DNA of 64,000 nucleotides from Flavobacteriales bacterium UBA952 (GTDB lineage Bacteria; Bacteroidota; Bacteroidia; Flavobacteriales_D; Crocinitomicaceae), in NCBI GenBank assembly GCA_905182495.1, contig CAJJBU010000016.1:1-64000 (forward strand). The letters are read 5' to 3'. A model generated the notes under the pieces. It did no database searches, was not told the origin of the DNA, and saw nothing but the letters and a program-made list of their open reading frames with translations. The position numbers and the translations under genes were made by a program. Shown one piece after another: positions 44,486-53,961 of this stretch (within the stretch, counting starts at the first letter, position 1; each line of letters starts with the position of its first letter).

Positions 44486-44503
44486 AGGGGGCTTTGGCCC
44501 CCT
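44486..44503 (+). terminator. Intrinsic terminator of the T9SS cargo gene
   Basis: AGGGGGC-TTTG-GCCCCCT hairpin followed by T run, 22 bases after the stop. Confidence 0.9.
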
Positions 44504-44557
44504 TTTTTTATGGCTTTATTTGTAGTCCACGCTTATAATGAAATAATTGTCCTGGAC

Positions 44558-44591
44558 TTGAAGTTTCATACTTGATAAATCGTTATTTTTG
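44558..44591 (+). promoter_or_regulatory. Candidate promoter of the leucine dehydrogenase operon
   Basis: TATTTTTG at 44584-44591 fits the Bacteroidota -7 box, with TTG at 44558-44560 and a 23-base spacer (upper end of the usual range). About 63 bases before the start codon. Confidence 0.4.
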
Positions 44592-44654
44592 TCAACGCTA
44601 AATCAATATTACTTTATGTTGGTTTCGCTCGGAAGTTAACGAACTGTACTAATT

Positions 44655-45740
44655 ATGTCCGTAAAAAGTATGAATACTGAATTTGAGTTGTCAACCAATC
44701 CTGTAATTTCTCAAATGTCTTCAATGGATCACGATCAGATTTTATTCTGTAGTGATAACGCAACAGGACTCAAAGCAATCATTGCCATTCACGATACAAC
44801 CCTAGGTCCAGCCCTCGGAGGAACGCGCATGTGGTCTTATAGCAACGAAATAGATGCATTGAATGATGTGTTAAGGCTCTCTAGAGGAATGACCTATAAA
44901 AATGCAATTTCTGACCTAGCTCTTGGAGGCGGAAAGGCGGTTATTATTGGGGACTCTAAAACGATGAAGTCTGAAGCTTTATTTAGAAGGTTTGGTCGCT
45001 TTGTAGATTCCTTAGCGGGTAATTATATAACGGCAGAAGATGTAGGGATCTCGCCTAGCGATATGGTTTGGGTAAGTAAAGAGACCAATCATGTTGTGGG
45101 CTTGCCCGGTAAGAGTGGAGATCCTTCTCCGGTAACTGCATTCGGAACCTATATGGGCATGAAGGCTTGTGCAAAAATCAGATATGGATCGGATTCATTA
45201 GAAGGAAAAAAAATATTAGTTCAAGGTGCAGGTCACGTTGGTGAGTATTTGGTAGCGCACCTGAGAAAAGAAGGTGCTCATGTGCTTATATCAGACATCA
45301 ATGAAAATACGGTTAAAAGGGTTTCAAATACCTATGGAGCAATTGGCGTGTCTTTAGATAGTGTTTATGATCAGGAAATGGACATTTACGCTCCATGCGC
45401 CTTAGGGGGTACGATTAATGACGAGACCCTATCTAAATTAAAATGTGGTATTGTTGCAGGCGCTGCTAATAACCAGTTGGGTATAGAGGATATTCATGGC
45501 TTAGCCCTATTAAATAAAGGCATTTTATATGCTCCGGATTTTGCAATAAATGCTGGTGGCGTTATGAATTGCTTTTCGGAAGTAAAAGGCTTATCTAATG
45601 ATTGGGCACTTGTTAAGTCTGAAAAAATATACAATACGATTCATGATATTGTAAGTCGTTCAGAAAAGGAAAGAACCCCATCGCATATTATTGCAATGAA
45701 GATGGCAGAGGAGAAGATTAATAAAGGTTCTAAAAAATAA
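44655..45740 (+). CDS. Leucine/valine-type amino acid dehydrogenase (Glu/Leu/Phe/Val family)
   Basis: 361 residues. GPALGGTRM substrate loop, LALGGGKAVIIGD with catalytic Lys, TAEDVGISPSDM, NAD-binding GAGHVGEYL, and AGAANNQL plus PDFAINAGGVMN near the C-terminus: the leucine dehydrogenase type, oxidising branched-chain amino acids to keto acids with NAD+. Which amino acid is preferred cannot be decided from sequence. Starts the run dehydrogenase - nusB - DUF1573 - yajC. Confidence 0.88.
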   Translation: MSVKSMNTEFELSTNPVISQMSSMDHDQILFCSDNATGLKAIIAIHDTTLGPALGGTRMWSYSNEIDALNDVLRLSRGMTYKNAISDLALGGGKAVIIGDSKTMKSEALFRRFGRFVDSLAGNYITAEDVGISPSDMVWVSKETNHVVGLPGKSGDPSPVTAFGTYMGMKACAKIRYGSDSLEGKKILVQGAGHVGEYLVAHLRKEGAHVLISDINENTVKRVSNTYGAIGVSLDSVYDQEMDIYAPCALGGTINDETLSKLKCGIVAGAANNQLGIEDIHGLALLNKGILYAPDFAINAGGVMNCFSEVKGLSNDWALVKSEKIYNTIHDIVSRSEKERTPSHIIAMKMAEEKINKGSKK

Positions 45741-45746
45741 CTACGA

Positions 45747-46697
45747 ATGCTAAATAGAAGACATCTCAGAATTAAAGTGCTTCAAATGTTGTATATGTTT
45801 TATAACCATAAAGAATCTATGGATGTTAAAACAGCGCAAAACCAGCTTTTACATTCTGTAGACCGCATGTATGACTTGTATTTGTATCTAATTCTAACCT
45901 TTCAAGAGTTGCGCGCTTCTTCTTTGGCTAAAATGGATGACCGATCAAAAAAGATACGTCCAACATTTGATGAGCTGAATCCCAATAGAAAGTACGTTGA
46001 CAATCAAGTTGTTTCGAAAATAATGGCAGCTGAACCTTTTCAGGCGCTATGTAAAAGAAGAAATGTTAATTGGAATTCAGATGAGGAGCAAGAGATTTTC
46101 AGAAAGCTTTTTATTGAAATTGAGAAGAGTGAGGTTTACTTTGAAAATATGGATGAAAAGGAGTCTGGTTTCATTCAAGACCGAAGTTTTTTAATTCAAC
46201 TTTTCAGAGCTGAGATTGCAAATTCACCGATTATTTATAGCTTTTTTGAGGAGCAAGATATCTGTTGGATTGATGATATCGATTTGGCTTGTTCAATGGT
46301 TATAAAAACATTGAAAGGGATGTCTGAAAATGAGACATTTGAAGTCCTTCCATTGTATAAGGAAAATGACGATGAAAAGGAATTTATCCAGACTTTAATG
46401 AAGCAAACTATTGCTCTTGATTCAGAGAGTGAGAAACTTATTGGAACTTTGGCTGATAATTGGGACCTCGATCGAATTGCAAAAATGGATGTTCTTTTAT
46501 TGAAAATGGCTTTTGCAGAATTGCAATCTTTCGAAAGTATCCCCACAAAGGTTACTATTAATGAATATTTAGAGATCTCTAAGTACTATAGTACGCCAAA
46601 AAGTAATGTTTTCATCAATGGTATTTTGGATAAGTCTGTCAAAATATTAACGGAAGAAAAAAAAATAATTAAAACGGGCAGAGGTTTAAAACAATAA
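45747..46697 (+). CDS. nusB: Transcription antitermination factor NusB, long form
   Basis: 316 residues, of which the last about 140 are the NusB helical domain (WDLDRIAKMDVLLLKMAFAEL, PTKVTINEYLEISKYYSTPKSNVFINGILDK). The start MLNRRHLRIKVLQMLYMF is the RNA-binding Arg-rich helix of NusB, followed by an insertion as in Bacteroidota NusB. Acts with NusE on boxA RNA. Six bases after the dehydrogenase stop. Confidence 0.93.
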   Translation: MLNRRHLRIKVLQMLYMFYNHKESMDVKTAQNQLLHSVDRMYDLYLYLILTFQELRASSLAKMDDRSKKIRPTFDELNPNRKYVDNQVVSKIMAAEPFQALCKRRNVNWNSDEEQEIFRKLFIEIEKSEVYFENMDEKESGFIQDRSFLIQLFRAEIANSPIIYSFFEEQDICWIDDIDLACSMVIKTLKGMSENETFEVLPLYKENDDEKEFIQTLMKQTIALDSESEKLIGTLADNWDLDRIAKMDVLLLKMAFAELQSFESIPTKVTINEYLEISKYYSTPKSNVFINGILDKSVKILTEEKKIIKTGRGLKQ

Positions 46698-46699
46698 CA

Positions 46700-47095
46700 A
46701 TGGAAGTTAAAATTATATCAAGCCTGTTTCTTTTTCTATTCTTTATCTCTTGTAAACAGAGTGGCGATTTAGAAGTGGGGCAGAAGACAAGTATGCGGGT
46801 AGACAAAATCTTTGACGCAGGCGAAAGAGTGAAGGGTGAAGTCGTTGAGGCAGTATTTAATATTGAGAATACAGGGCGGTATCCGCTCGTCTTTGGAGAG
46901 ATTAAAGGCTCGTGCTCTTGTACGGTTGCAAAAAAACCGGAAGCACCTATTTTACCCGGTGAAAAGGGTGTGATTACTGCGAAAGTAAATACCGAGAATT
47001 TTAGAAATAATAGTGAGGTATCTAAGTATGTTACATTGATGGCTAATACTGAGCCGAATCGAGTAACGTTAAAAATAAAGGTGAAAATTAAATAA
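46700..47095 (+). CDS. DUF1573 lipoprotein
   Basis: 131 residues, lipobox with C18 (FFISC). The mature domain is a DUF1573 immunoglobulin-like fold: FDAGERVKGEVVEAVFNIEN, SCSCTV and PGEKGVITAKVN are the usual motifs. Function of this widespread Bacteroidota family is unknown. Located between nusB and yajC, a placement often seen in the phylum. Confidence 0.85.
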   Translation: MEVKIISSLFLFLFFISCKQSGDLEVGQKTSMRVDKIFDAGERVKGEVVEAVFNIENTGRYPLVFGEIKGSCSCTVAKKPEAPILPGEKGVITAKVNTENFRNNSEVSKYVTLMANTEPNRVTLKIKVKIK

Positions 47096-47113
47096 TCAAA
47101 TAAAGAACAAGTT

Positions 47114-47389
47114 ATGGGAGAAGGTGGAATGTCAAGTATGCTAATGTTAGGACTAATGGTTCTGGTGTTTTATTTTTTTATGATTCGTCCTCAAATGAAA
47201 AAGCAAAAGGATTTAAAAAAATTCAGAGAAGCTTTAGCGAAAGGAGATCATGTTGTTAGTATTGGAGGGATTCATGGTCGGATTTTAGAAGTAGCAGATT
47301 CTACAGTTTTAATTGAAAGTGAGAAAACAAAATTACGTTTGGACAAATCTGCAATTTCACAGAGTAGTGAGGATCAGATTTCATCCTAG
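47114..47389 (+). CDS. yajC: Sec translocon accessory subunit YajC
   Basis: 91 residues: short N-terminus, one membrane helix (about 8-23, LMVLVFYFFMIRPQ), and a small cytoplasmic domain with KKFREALAKGDHVVSIGGIHG and LDKSAIS. Usual length and motifs of YajC, which associates with SecDF. Eighteen bases after the DUF1573 gene. Confidence 0.93.
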   Translation: MGEGGMSSMLMLGLMVLVFYFFMIRPQMKKQKDLKKFREALAKGDHVVSIGGIHGRILEVADSTVLIESEKTKLRLDKSAISQSSEDQISS

Positions 47390-47461
47390 TTCGTTTGCTA
47401 AATGAGAGATGAATAGTCTAGGCTAGACCGTATGGTTCATGGGAGTATTAAAGTTTCTTAA

Positions 47462-48394
47462 ATGGTGTATTCATTTCTACTTTCTGGTAGGTGTTACTGT
47501 TGGTACTGATTGGTGGTGATTTTCTTGGTCAAGAGTGCTGTAGCATTGGCTTCGAAGACTAAATGTAAGCTATCCCCTCTCTTAATAGGGGCCACGGTGG
47601 TTTCTTTTGGAACATCTGCTCCAGAATTAATAGTCAGTCTTAATGCCGCTATTCAGGGGAATACCGGAATTGCAATAGGTAATGTTATTGGTTCGAATAT
47701 CGCTAATTTAGGTTTGGTTTTGGGTTTGACGGCTGTTATAAAGCCCATGCTTTTTGAATCTAAAAGTTACAGACTCTCTTGGTGGGTAATGCTTCTTTCT
47801 GCTTTAATGTTTATCGGGTTTGCCTACGATGGAGTTTTAGACCGTACTGATGGAATGTTTTTCATTGCAGGCTTGCTTGTTTTCATAACCTTAACCATAC
47901 GTTATAGAGAGTCGGGTTTTACCGACGAAGATACAGGTGAAGCCGTCAAGTCAAAAATGATTCCTGTTTATTTTTTGTTAGGGGCAGCCGGACTTTATTT
48001 TGGCTCGGAATTATTGGTTGATAATGCTGTGGTTATTGCGAAGTCTTTGGGTGTTTCAGAATTTATCATTGGAATTACTATTGTAGCATTAGGTACTTCA
48101 TTACCTGAGTTTGTTACTTCAATCATGGCTATTATTAAAGGTCAAACGAGTATTTCAATAGGTAATTTGATAGGCAGTAACATCTTTAATGTATTTGCCG
48201 TTCTTGGTATTACCAGTATTGTGCAGCCAATGATTGCAAATTCATTTTTATTTCGATTTGATCTACCTGTAATGTTTGGGATAAGCCTGTTGATCGGGTT
48301 TTTTTTATTCTGGAGCAAGAAGTTAAGCAGGGTCGAAGGGGCTATTCTGTTTAGTGCTTATCTTTTCTATGTGTTGTATTCATTAATTGCTTAG
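47462..48394 (+). CDS. YrbG-type Ca2+/Na+ antiporter, 5' end frameshifted
   Basis: CaCA family, about 310 residues with ten membrane helices and the duplicated alpha-repeats VSFGTSAPELIVSL and VALGTSLPEFVTSI, each with GNVIGSNIANLG / GNLIGSNIFNVF following. The first membrane helix lacks an intact frame: ATG 47462 (MVYSFLL) is followed by a scrambled 60 bases, and the frame GGDFLVKSAVALASK is reached only after single-base changes at about 47483, 47495 and the T run 47520-47523. The uninterrupted frame begins at 47510, too late for a whole first helix. Confidence 0.8.
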
Positions 48395-48406
48395 TCTTCA
48401 CTGTTT

Positions 48407-50212
48407 TCATTCAGGCAAAATAAAGCTAGCACCTTCCTCGCTAGTAGAAACATTTTGTCTTGCATTTGCAAACAGACCTCTCCCTAAAGAATTCCTATTC
48501 TTTTTTTCGATTATGGAAGGCTGTCTCATAGAGACTGCTTCAAAGTCAATTACATCAAGAGAACCTTTTTTGGTATCGATTCTCAATAGGTCTCCAGTTC
48601 TAATTTTAGAAATCAAACCACCATCCATAGCTTCTGGGGTCAAGTGAATTGCCGCAGGTACTTTTCCTGATGCTCCTGACATCCGGCCATCCGTAATTAA
48701 TCCAATTTTAAATCCACGTTTTTGAAGGATGGTTAAAGAAGGGGTGAGGTTGTGTAGTTCAGGCATTCCATTTTGTTTTGGGCCTTGAAAAGGAACAACT
48801 GCGATAAAATCCTTATTTAATTCATTGTTTCTAAAAGCCTCTAGTAAATCTTTTTGTTCATGAAAAACGATTGCGGGCGCTTCAACAAATCTATGCTCAT
48901 CTGATACTGCAGCTGTTTTTATAACAGATCTTCCTAAATTACCTTTGAGGATTTTGATTCCTCCATCCACAGAGAAAGGATCTGTAGCTGGTCGGATCAC
49001 GTTTAGGTTAAAAGAGGCATCAGCCCCTTCTGAAAACGCTATTTTCCCATTTAGTATTTTACTCTCTTTTGTATATTGTTCTAAACCATAGCCTAAAATT
49101 GTCGTTACATCATTATGTAATAGTCCCTGCGATAAAAGTGTTTTAATAACAAAACACATTCCACCTGCTGCGTGAAAATGGTTCACATCAGCGGCGCCAT
49201 TGGGATACATTCTGGTAATTAATGGAATTACATCTGATAAATCGGACATGTCTTCCCAGTTTATAATAATACCTGCAGCTTTTGCAATTGCTATAAGATG
49301 AATCGTGTGATTAGTTGACCCTCCTGTAGCTAGTAAGCCAATGATACCATTGACTATTGTTTTCTCATTTATTATTCTAGAAATCGAACGGTCAAGTCCT
49401 AGTTTAGAATTTTCAACAGCAAGTTCTACGGCTTTTTCATTTAATAATCTTCTGTGTTCAGTGTCAGGGTTGACAAAACTAGACCCTGGGAGCTGCATGC
49501 CCATGATTTCCATCAGCATTTGATTGCTATTAGCTGTGCCGTAAAACGTGCAGGTTCCAGGAGAGTGATATGAATCAGACTCTCCCTTTAGAAGTTCCGC
49601 TCTATCAATTTTTCCTTCAGCAAAGTTTTGTCTGATGCTCGCCTTTTCTTCATTGCTTATCCCAGTCGGCATAGGGCCTCCGGGAACAAAGATTACAGGC
49701 AGATGTCCATAGTTTAAACATCCCATCATTAATCCAGGAACTATTTTATCACAAATACCAAGGCTCAATACGGCATCGAAGACATTGTGCGACAAACCGA
49801 TGCAGGTACTTAATGCTATCACGTCTCTTGAGAAAAGAGAAAGTTCCATGCCTTCTTTTCCTTGTGTCACACCATCACACATCGCGGGAACAGCACCTGC
49901 GACTTGCAATACGGAATGGTGTTTTCTAGCATATTCGCGAAGCTCTTCAGGATAGTTTTCATAGACTCTATGTGCAGAAAGCATGTCGTTATAAGCGGTC
50001 ACAAGTCCTATGTTCTTAGTGATGTCTCCAGCTAATTCATTTTTATCCGAGACGTCGCAGCCAGCAAATGAATGTGCAAGATTTCCGCAGCTAAGAGAGG
50101 AGCGGTATACGCCTTCCTCAAACATGCCGTCAACCTCCCTTAAATAAGCATCTCTAGTGTCTTTGCTTCTTTTGATAATACGATTTGTAATGTCTTCTAT
50201 AGATGAGTGCAT
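48407..50212 (-). CDS. edd: Phosphogluconate dehydratase
   Basis: 601 residues of the IlvD/Edd family. CDGVTQG, a Cys for the [4Fe-4S] cluster in STCIGLSHN and LMMGCLNYGH, PGTCTFYGTANSNQM, LATGGSTNH, and C-terminal ITDGRMSGASGKVPAAIH. Edd-specific length and start. Dehydrates 6-phosphogluconate to KDPG in the Entner-Doudoroff path. Last gene of zwf-pgl-edd; no eda aldolase in the window. Confidence 0.94.
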   Translation of the reverse strand: MHSSIEDITNRIIKRSKDTRDAYLREVDGMFEEGVYRSSLSCGNLAHSFAGCDVSDKNELAGDITKNIGLVTAYNDMLSAHRVYENYPEELREYARKHHSVLQVAGAVPAMCDGVTQGKEGMELSLFSRDVIALSTCIGLSHNVFDAVLSLGICDKIVPGLMMGCLNYGHLPVIFVPGGPMPTGISNEEKASIRQNFAEGKIDRAELLKGESDSYHSPGTCTFYGTANSNQMLMEIMGMQLPGSSFVNPDTEHRRLLNEKAVELAVENSKLGLDRSISRIINEKTIVNGIIGLLATGGSTNHTIHLIAIAKAAGIIINWEDMSDLSDVIPLITRMYPNGAADVNHFHAAGGMCFVIKTLLSQGLLHNDVTTILGYGLEQYTKESKILNGKIAFSEGADASFNLNVIRPATDPFSVDGGIKILKGNLGRSVIKTAAVSDEHRFVEAPAIVFHEQKDLLEAFRNNELNKDFIAVVPFQGPKQNGMPELHNLTPSLTILQKRGFKIGLITDGRMSGASGKVPAAIHLTPEAMDGGLISKIRTGDLLRIDTKKGSLDVIDFEAVSMRQPSIIEKKNRNSLGRGLFANARQNVSTSEEGASFILPE

Positions 50213-50218
50213 ATTTAT

Positions 50219-50878
50219 TTAATTTTTAGCGAAATATACCATTTCTAATTTTTCTTTAAAATTACTAATCGGGTAGTTTTTAAGCTCACTGGACATAAAA
50301 ACACTTTTCTTTTCATCACCGGAGAACATTAAGTAAACATGCTTACATGTGGTAATGAATGCCTTACTTAGTGTAATGCGTAATTTCGGATCACTTGGTG
50401 CGTTTGTATTGATTAACGATGCCTTAGAATCATCTATTGCACGCACAGATGCTTTGTCGTTAGGAAATATAGAGGCGGTGTGCCCATCACCACCCATTCC
50501 AAGAATAAGTACATCAGAGCCCACAAACTTCTGGTAGTTGATTTTAGCGATATTTAAATTATTTTGATAATCCAAAGGGTCAAAAACCATCCCCGTGAAA
50601 GAAGCATTTTTTGCTTCATTGATAAGAAGCGTCTCGCGAATCATTCTTTCATTAGAAGATAATGATTTTGCAAGAGTTCTTTCATCAACAAGACCAATTT
50701 CTATATTTCTCCAATTTAGCTTTAAATGAGAGAGTTTGTTGTAGAGACCTTTTGGTGTGCCGCCTCCGGAAAGTAATATTTTAGCCGATCCATTCTTTTT
50801 TATTGCGCTTGTTAAAAGCACCTTTATTGTACTGCACATCTCATCTTCGAGCTGCTTCATGTTGTCAAATGAATTCAT
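50219..50878 (-). CDS. pgl: 6-phosphogluconolactonase
   Basis: 219 residues, DevB/SOL type of the NagB fold. ILLSGGGTPKGLYNKL at the phosphate site, GLVDERTL, and ILGMGGDGHTASIFP with the catalytic acid and His. The start overlaps the zwf stop by four bases (ATGA), so the enzymes are made together. Hydrolyses the lactone made by Zwf. Confidence 0.92.
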   Translation of the reverse strand: MNSFDNMKQLEDEMCSTIKVLLTSAIKKNGSAKILLSGGGTPKGLYNKLSHLKLNWRNIEIGLVDERTLAKSLSSNERMIRETLLINEAKNASFTGMVFDPLDYQNNLNIAKINYQKFVGSDVLILGMGGDGHTASIFPNDKASVRAIDDSKASLINTNAPSDPKLRITLSKAFITTCKHVYLMFSGDEKKSVFMSSELKNYPISNFKEKLEMVYFAKN

Positions 50879-52359
50879 TTTTTATTCCAAGATTTGGTTA
50901 CCCATGATTCATCCTCGTTCAGTATTTGATCGCCGGGACCCCAAGATCCTGCTTCGTATAAGACGTTTTTAGTCCCAGCATTTTTCCAACTATTTGTGAT
51001 GGATTCAATCCATGTCCATGCTGCAACTAGTTCATCTTGACTCATGAACAAGGTTTGGTTTCCTCTTACAACATCTATAATCAATCGCTCATAAGCCTCA
51101 GGAAACCTTTCGTCAAACGAATCTATGTAGTCTAGTTTTAACGCAATTGGCTTGTAACGATATCCTCCGGGCCCAGGAACTTTTGTCATTTGAATTAATT
51201 CTATTCTTTCTTCTGGCTGCAGTCGTATAATTAATTTATTATTGTTCATTCTTTCTTTTGAAGGAAATAAATTATGCTTCACCTCTTTAAAGTTTATCAC
51301 GATTTCTGAATACCGTGTTTTCATTCTTTTTCCTGTCCGTATATAAAAAGGCACATTTTTCCATCTCCAATTATCAACATAAGTTTTGAGTGCGACGAAG
51401 GTCTCTGTCTTCGATTCATATTTATCAATATCCTCGAGGTAGGAACTGACTTTGACATCATCAATACTACCTCTGGTATATTGTCCTTTTATGGATTCGG
51501 TTTTTATTGAATGTTTCGTGAAGGGTCTCAGTGATCTTAATATTTTTACTTTTTCGTTCCGAACCTCATTCGCTTCTAACACATATGGAGGTTCCATTGC
51601 TACGAGACATACCAATTGAAGTAGGTGGTTTTGAACCATGTCTAGTAAAGCGCCACTCTGGTCATAATAGCCAGCCCTTTTTTCTACACCGAGACTTTCT
51701 GCAACTGTGATTTGAATACTGTCTATGTTTTCAGAGTTCCATGCCCTCTCAAATAAGTTGTTGGCAAAGCGAAGAACCATTAAGTTCTGTACTGTTTCTT
51801 TACCCAAGTAGTGATCTATCCTGTAGATTTGTGATTCTTTAAAGGTCTTTGTGATTTGGTCATTAATGGCATTTGACGACTGAAGGCTATGGCCTAATGG
51901 CTTTTCTAAAACAACCTTACTTCGGTCATTCGTTAAACCTGAAGCCTTAAGGGCCTCTGAGATTGCCCCGAAAGCAGATGATGGAGTGGAGTAATAAAAT
52001 ATATTTTGATAATCCTTAAATCGACCAAGAAACTCTTTCAAAGTCTTATAGCCTTTAGGTGAGGGTTCTTCTGCGGTAATTAGATGTAATTTGGATACGA
52101 ATGTTTTTATTTCCGCACTGTTTCCTTTTTCGTTCTTAAGACTTTGGGTAAGAAAGGTGGTGAATTGTTCTTGAAATATGGATTCATAACCGGATTTCCT
52201 AGAGACAGCTACTATGTTGTACTCACAGTTTAACTGACCGTCTATAAATCTTTGGTATAGAGCAGGGTATATTTTTCTAAGTGCCAGATCACCTGTCCCG
52301 CCAAAAACGACTAAATTGAAGTTTTTGAATTGTTCTGTATGTTTGCGTGCTTTCGCCAT
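50875..52359 (-). CDS. zwf: Glucose-6-phosphate 1-dehydrogenase
   Basis: 494 residues. Coenzyme site VVFGGTGDLALRKIYPAL, substrate and catalytic segment RIDHYLGKE, and LDYIDSFDERFPEAYERLI in the C-terminal domain. GTGDLA is the usual form of the nucleotide motif. First gene of zwf-pgl-edd, feeding glucose 6-phosphate to 6-phosphogluconate while making NAD(P)H. Confidence 0.96.
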   Translation of the reverse strand: MAKARKHTEQFKNFNLVVFGGTGDLALRKIYPALYQRFIDGQLNCEYNIVAVSRKSGYESIFQEQFTTFLTQSLKNEKGNSAEIKTFVSKLHLITAEEPSPKGYKTLKEFLGRFKDYQNIFYYSTPSSAFGAISEALKASGLTNDRSKVVLEKPLGHSLQSSNAINDQITKTFKESQIYRIDHYLGKETVQNLMVLRFANNLFERAWNSENIDSIQITVAESLGVEKRAGYYDQSGALLDMVQNHLLQLVCLVAMEPPYVLEANEVRNEKVKILRSLRPFTKHSIKTESIKGQYTRGSIDDVKVSSYLEDIDKYESKTETFVALKTYVDNWRWKNVPFYIRTGKRMKTRYSEIVINFKEVKHNLFPSKERMNNNKLIIRLQPEERIELIQMTKVPGPGGYRYKPIALKLDYIDSFDERFPEAYERLIIDVVRGNQTLFMSQDELVAAWTWIESITNSWKNAGTKNVLYEAGSWGPGDQILNEDESWVTKSWNKK

Positions 52360-52506
52360 TCGCTTTATTATTTTAATATAGTGTCAAATTTACACTTACT
52401 AAGTTAAGCATAGTATCCTTTCTTTAAAGATAATAACTAAGAAATGTTTGAAACATCAAATTCCAATGTTTATTATTTACACAAAAAAAATATTTAATCG
52501 ATTGGT

Positions 52507-53079
52507 TCAATGTGGACCAAAGAAAAGTTGGGCGTCCTCCATATATAGTTCAAAAGCACTTAGGAGATCACCTTCAAACTCTTTAATTAGTGATGGGGCA
52601 TTCTTTAATTTATTTTCAAACGAGATTCGTTTAGAAACTCCCTCGCAGGACTTTTTAAGCCCATAGGGGGTTGGGTAATGATTCATCCATTTTTGTTCCC
52701 TAAGTATCTTTAGAAATAACTGAAAATGCTCTGGGTATAAGGTTTCGTATTCGCTTTTGTGATTGTAAAATGAATGAAGGAAATCGTTATAAGATACTTT
52801 GTGGTAACGTGACCAATGTTTTGATAGTAGGTGGTCAAAGTAGAGGTCTATAGCTATTCCAGCAACCTTTGGTAAAGGTTTGTGTAATAGCGTTCTAATT
52901 TCTTTAACCTTATCATGATTGTCTATAAATGAATCTATAGATCTGTGGAGTATTACACCGTCTTGAATTTTTTTCGGATAGCGCTGATATGATTTTCCTT
53001 TACAGAAATCACCAAATAAATTGGCAATCATTAAGTCTAAATCATTGTTTGAAAAATAGAGATGACCTAGGAAATTCAT
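52507..53079 (-). CDS. acpH: Acyl carrier protein phosphodiesterase (AcpH, DUF479)
   Basis: 190 residues. MNFLGHLYFS, MIANLFGDFCKGK, ILHRSIDSFID and YFDHLLSKHW are the HD-like metal motifs of the AcpH family. The E. coli enzyme removes 4'-phosphopantetheine from ACP; many relatives are untested. It is distal to a DUF2795 gene on the same strand. Confidence 0.85.
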   Translation of the reverse strand: MNFLGHLYFSNNDLDLMIANLFGDFCKGKSYQRYPKKIQDGVILHRSIDSFIDNHDKVKEIRTLLHKPLPKVAGIAIDLYFDHLLSKHWSRYHKVSYNDFLHSFYNHKSEYETLYPEHFQLFLKILREQKWMNHYPTPYGLKKSCEGVSKRISFENKLKNAPSLIKEFEGDLLSAFELYMEDAQLFFGPH

Positions 53080-53105
53080 GCAGAGCCTCCTGGTTTTAAA
53101 TCCAT

Positions 53106-53327
53106 TTAGTATTCGTCCTCATTAAAAAGGAAGTCTTCTCTGGACGGATAGTCAGGCCATATCTCCTCGATACTTTCGTAAATTTCACCCTCATCCTCGA
53201 GGTCCTGGAGATTTTCCGCAACTTCCATTGGTGCTCCTGTTCTTATAGCAAAGTCTATAAGTTCATCTTTCGATGCTGGCCATGGAGCATCCTCTAGGTA
53301 TGAAGCCAATTCTAAAGTCCAGTACAT
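53106..53327 (-). CDS. DUF2795 small acidic protein
   Basis: 73 residues, strongly acidic, with the short conserved core LASYLEDAPWPASKDELIDFA. This small domain is frequent in Bacteroidota and Actinobacteria and has no known function. Length and strong family pattern support a real gene. Confidence 0.85.
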   Translation of the reverse strand: MYWTLELASYLEDAPWPASKDELIDFAIRTGAPMEVAENLQDLEDEGEIYESIEEIWPDYPSREDFLFNEDEY

Positions 53328-53404
53328 TGTTTTTTATTTCGCATTATTCGGCAAAAGTAAACTTTATTTCAAATTATGCAAGGAAAAAATGCAATTTCTA
53401 GAAA

Positions 53405-53959
53405 TTATCTTTCTGTTTTTGGAATCCAGGGCGTTTCATCTGCATCTAAATCATGAGATAACTTCCTTCCTAAAGTAAATAAATAGTCACTTAGTCTATT
53501 GAAGTAGGCAACAATAATAGCGGGTATATCCGATTGAGTCGCTAGTTCAACAATGCTTCTCTCTGCCCGTCTACAGACCGTTCTTGCAATATGGCAGTTT
53601 GATACCGTTATGTGCCCTCCAGGTAATATAAAGGTTTTCATCATCGGTAAGTATTTGTCCATTTCATCTATCCACTCTTCAAGAATTGAAATATCAGTTT
53701 CAATAAGAGCAGGAAGTTTCATACTGGTTCCGTTTTCACTGACGGCTAATAGGGAACCTGCAGTAAAGAGACGGTCTTGTATTGAAATAAGTTGGTCGTG
53801 GACACTGTTTTCTTTAACCAAATCTCTTAATAGTCCAATGTGTGCATTTAACTCATCAACTGTACCATAGGCTCTTATCCGAAGATCATTCTTTGAAACG
53901 CGACTTCCGCCAATTAATCCTGTTCCTATCTTGTCACCTTTTTTTGTGTAAATTTTCAT
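53405..53959 (-). CDS. Cob(I)alamin adenosyltransferase, PduO type
   Basis: 184 residues. KIYTKKGDKIGTGLIGG is the ATP-binding N-terminus (a slight variant of the usual TKTGDxGTTxLxGG), RIRAYGTVDELNAHIG and CHIARTVCRRAERSIV the corrinoid and ATP sites, YFNRLSDYLFTLGR the C-terminal block. Makes adenosylcobalamin from cob(I)alamin and ATP. Two bases after the PLP enzyme gene; functional link unclear. Confidence 0.9.
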   Translation of the reverse strand: MKIYTKKGDKIGTGLIGGSRVSKNDLRIRAYGTVDELNAHIGLLRDLVKENSVHDQLISIQDRLFTAGSLLAVSENGTSMKLPALIETDISILEEWIDEMDKYLPMMKTFILPGGHITVSNCHIARTVCRRAERSIVELATQSDIPAIIVAYFNRLSDYLFTLGRKLSHDLDADETPWIPKTER

Positions 53960-53961
53960 GT

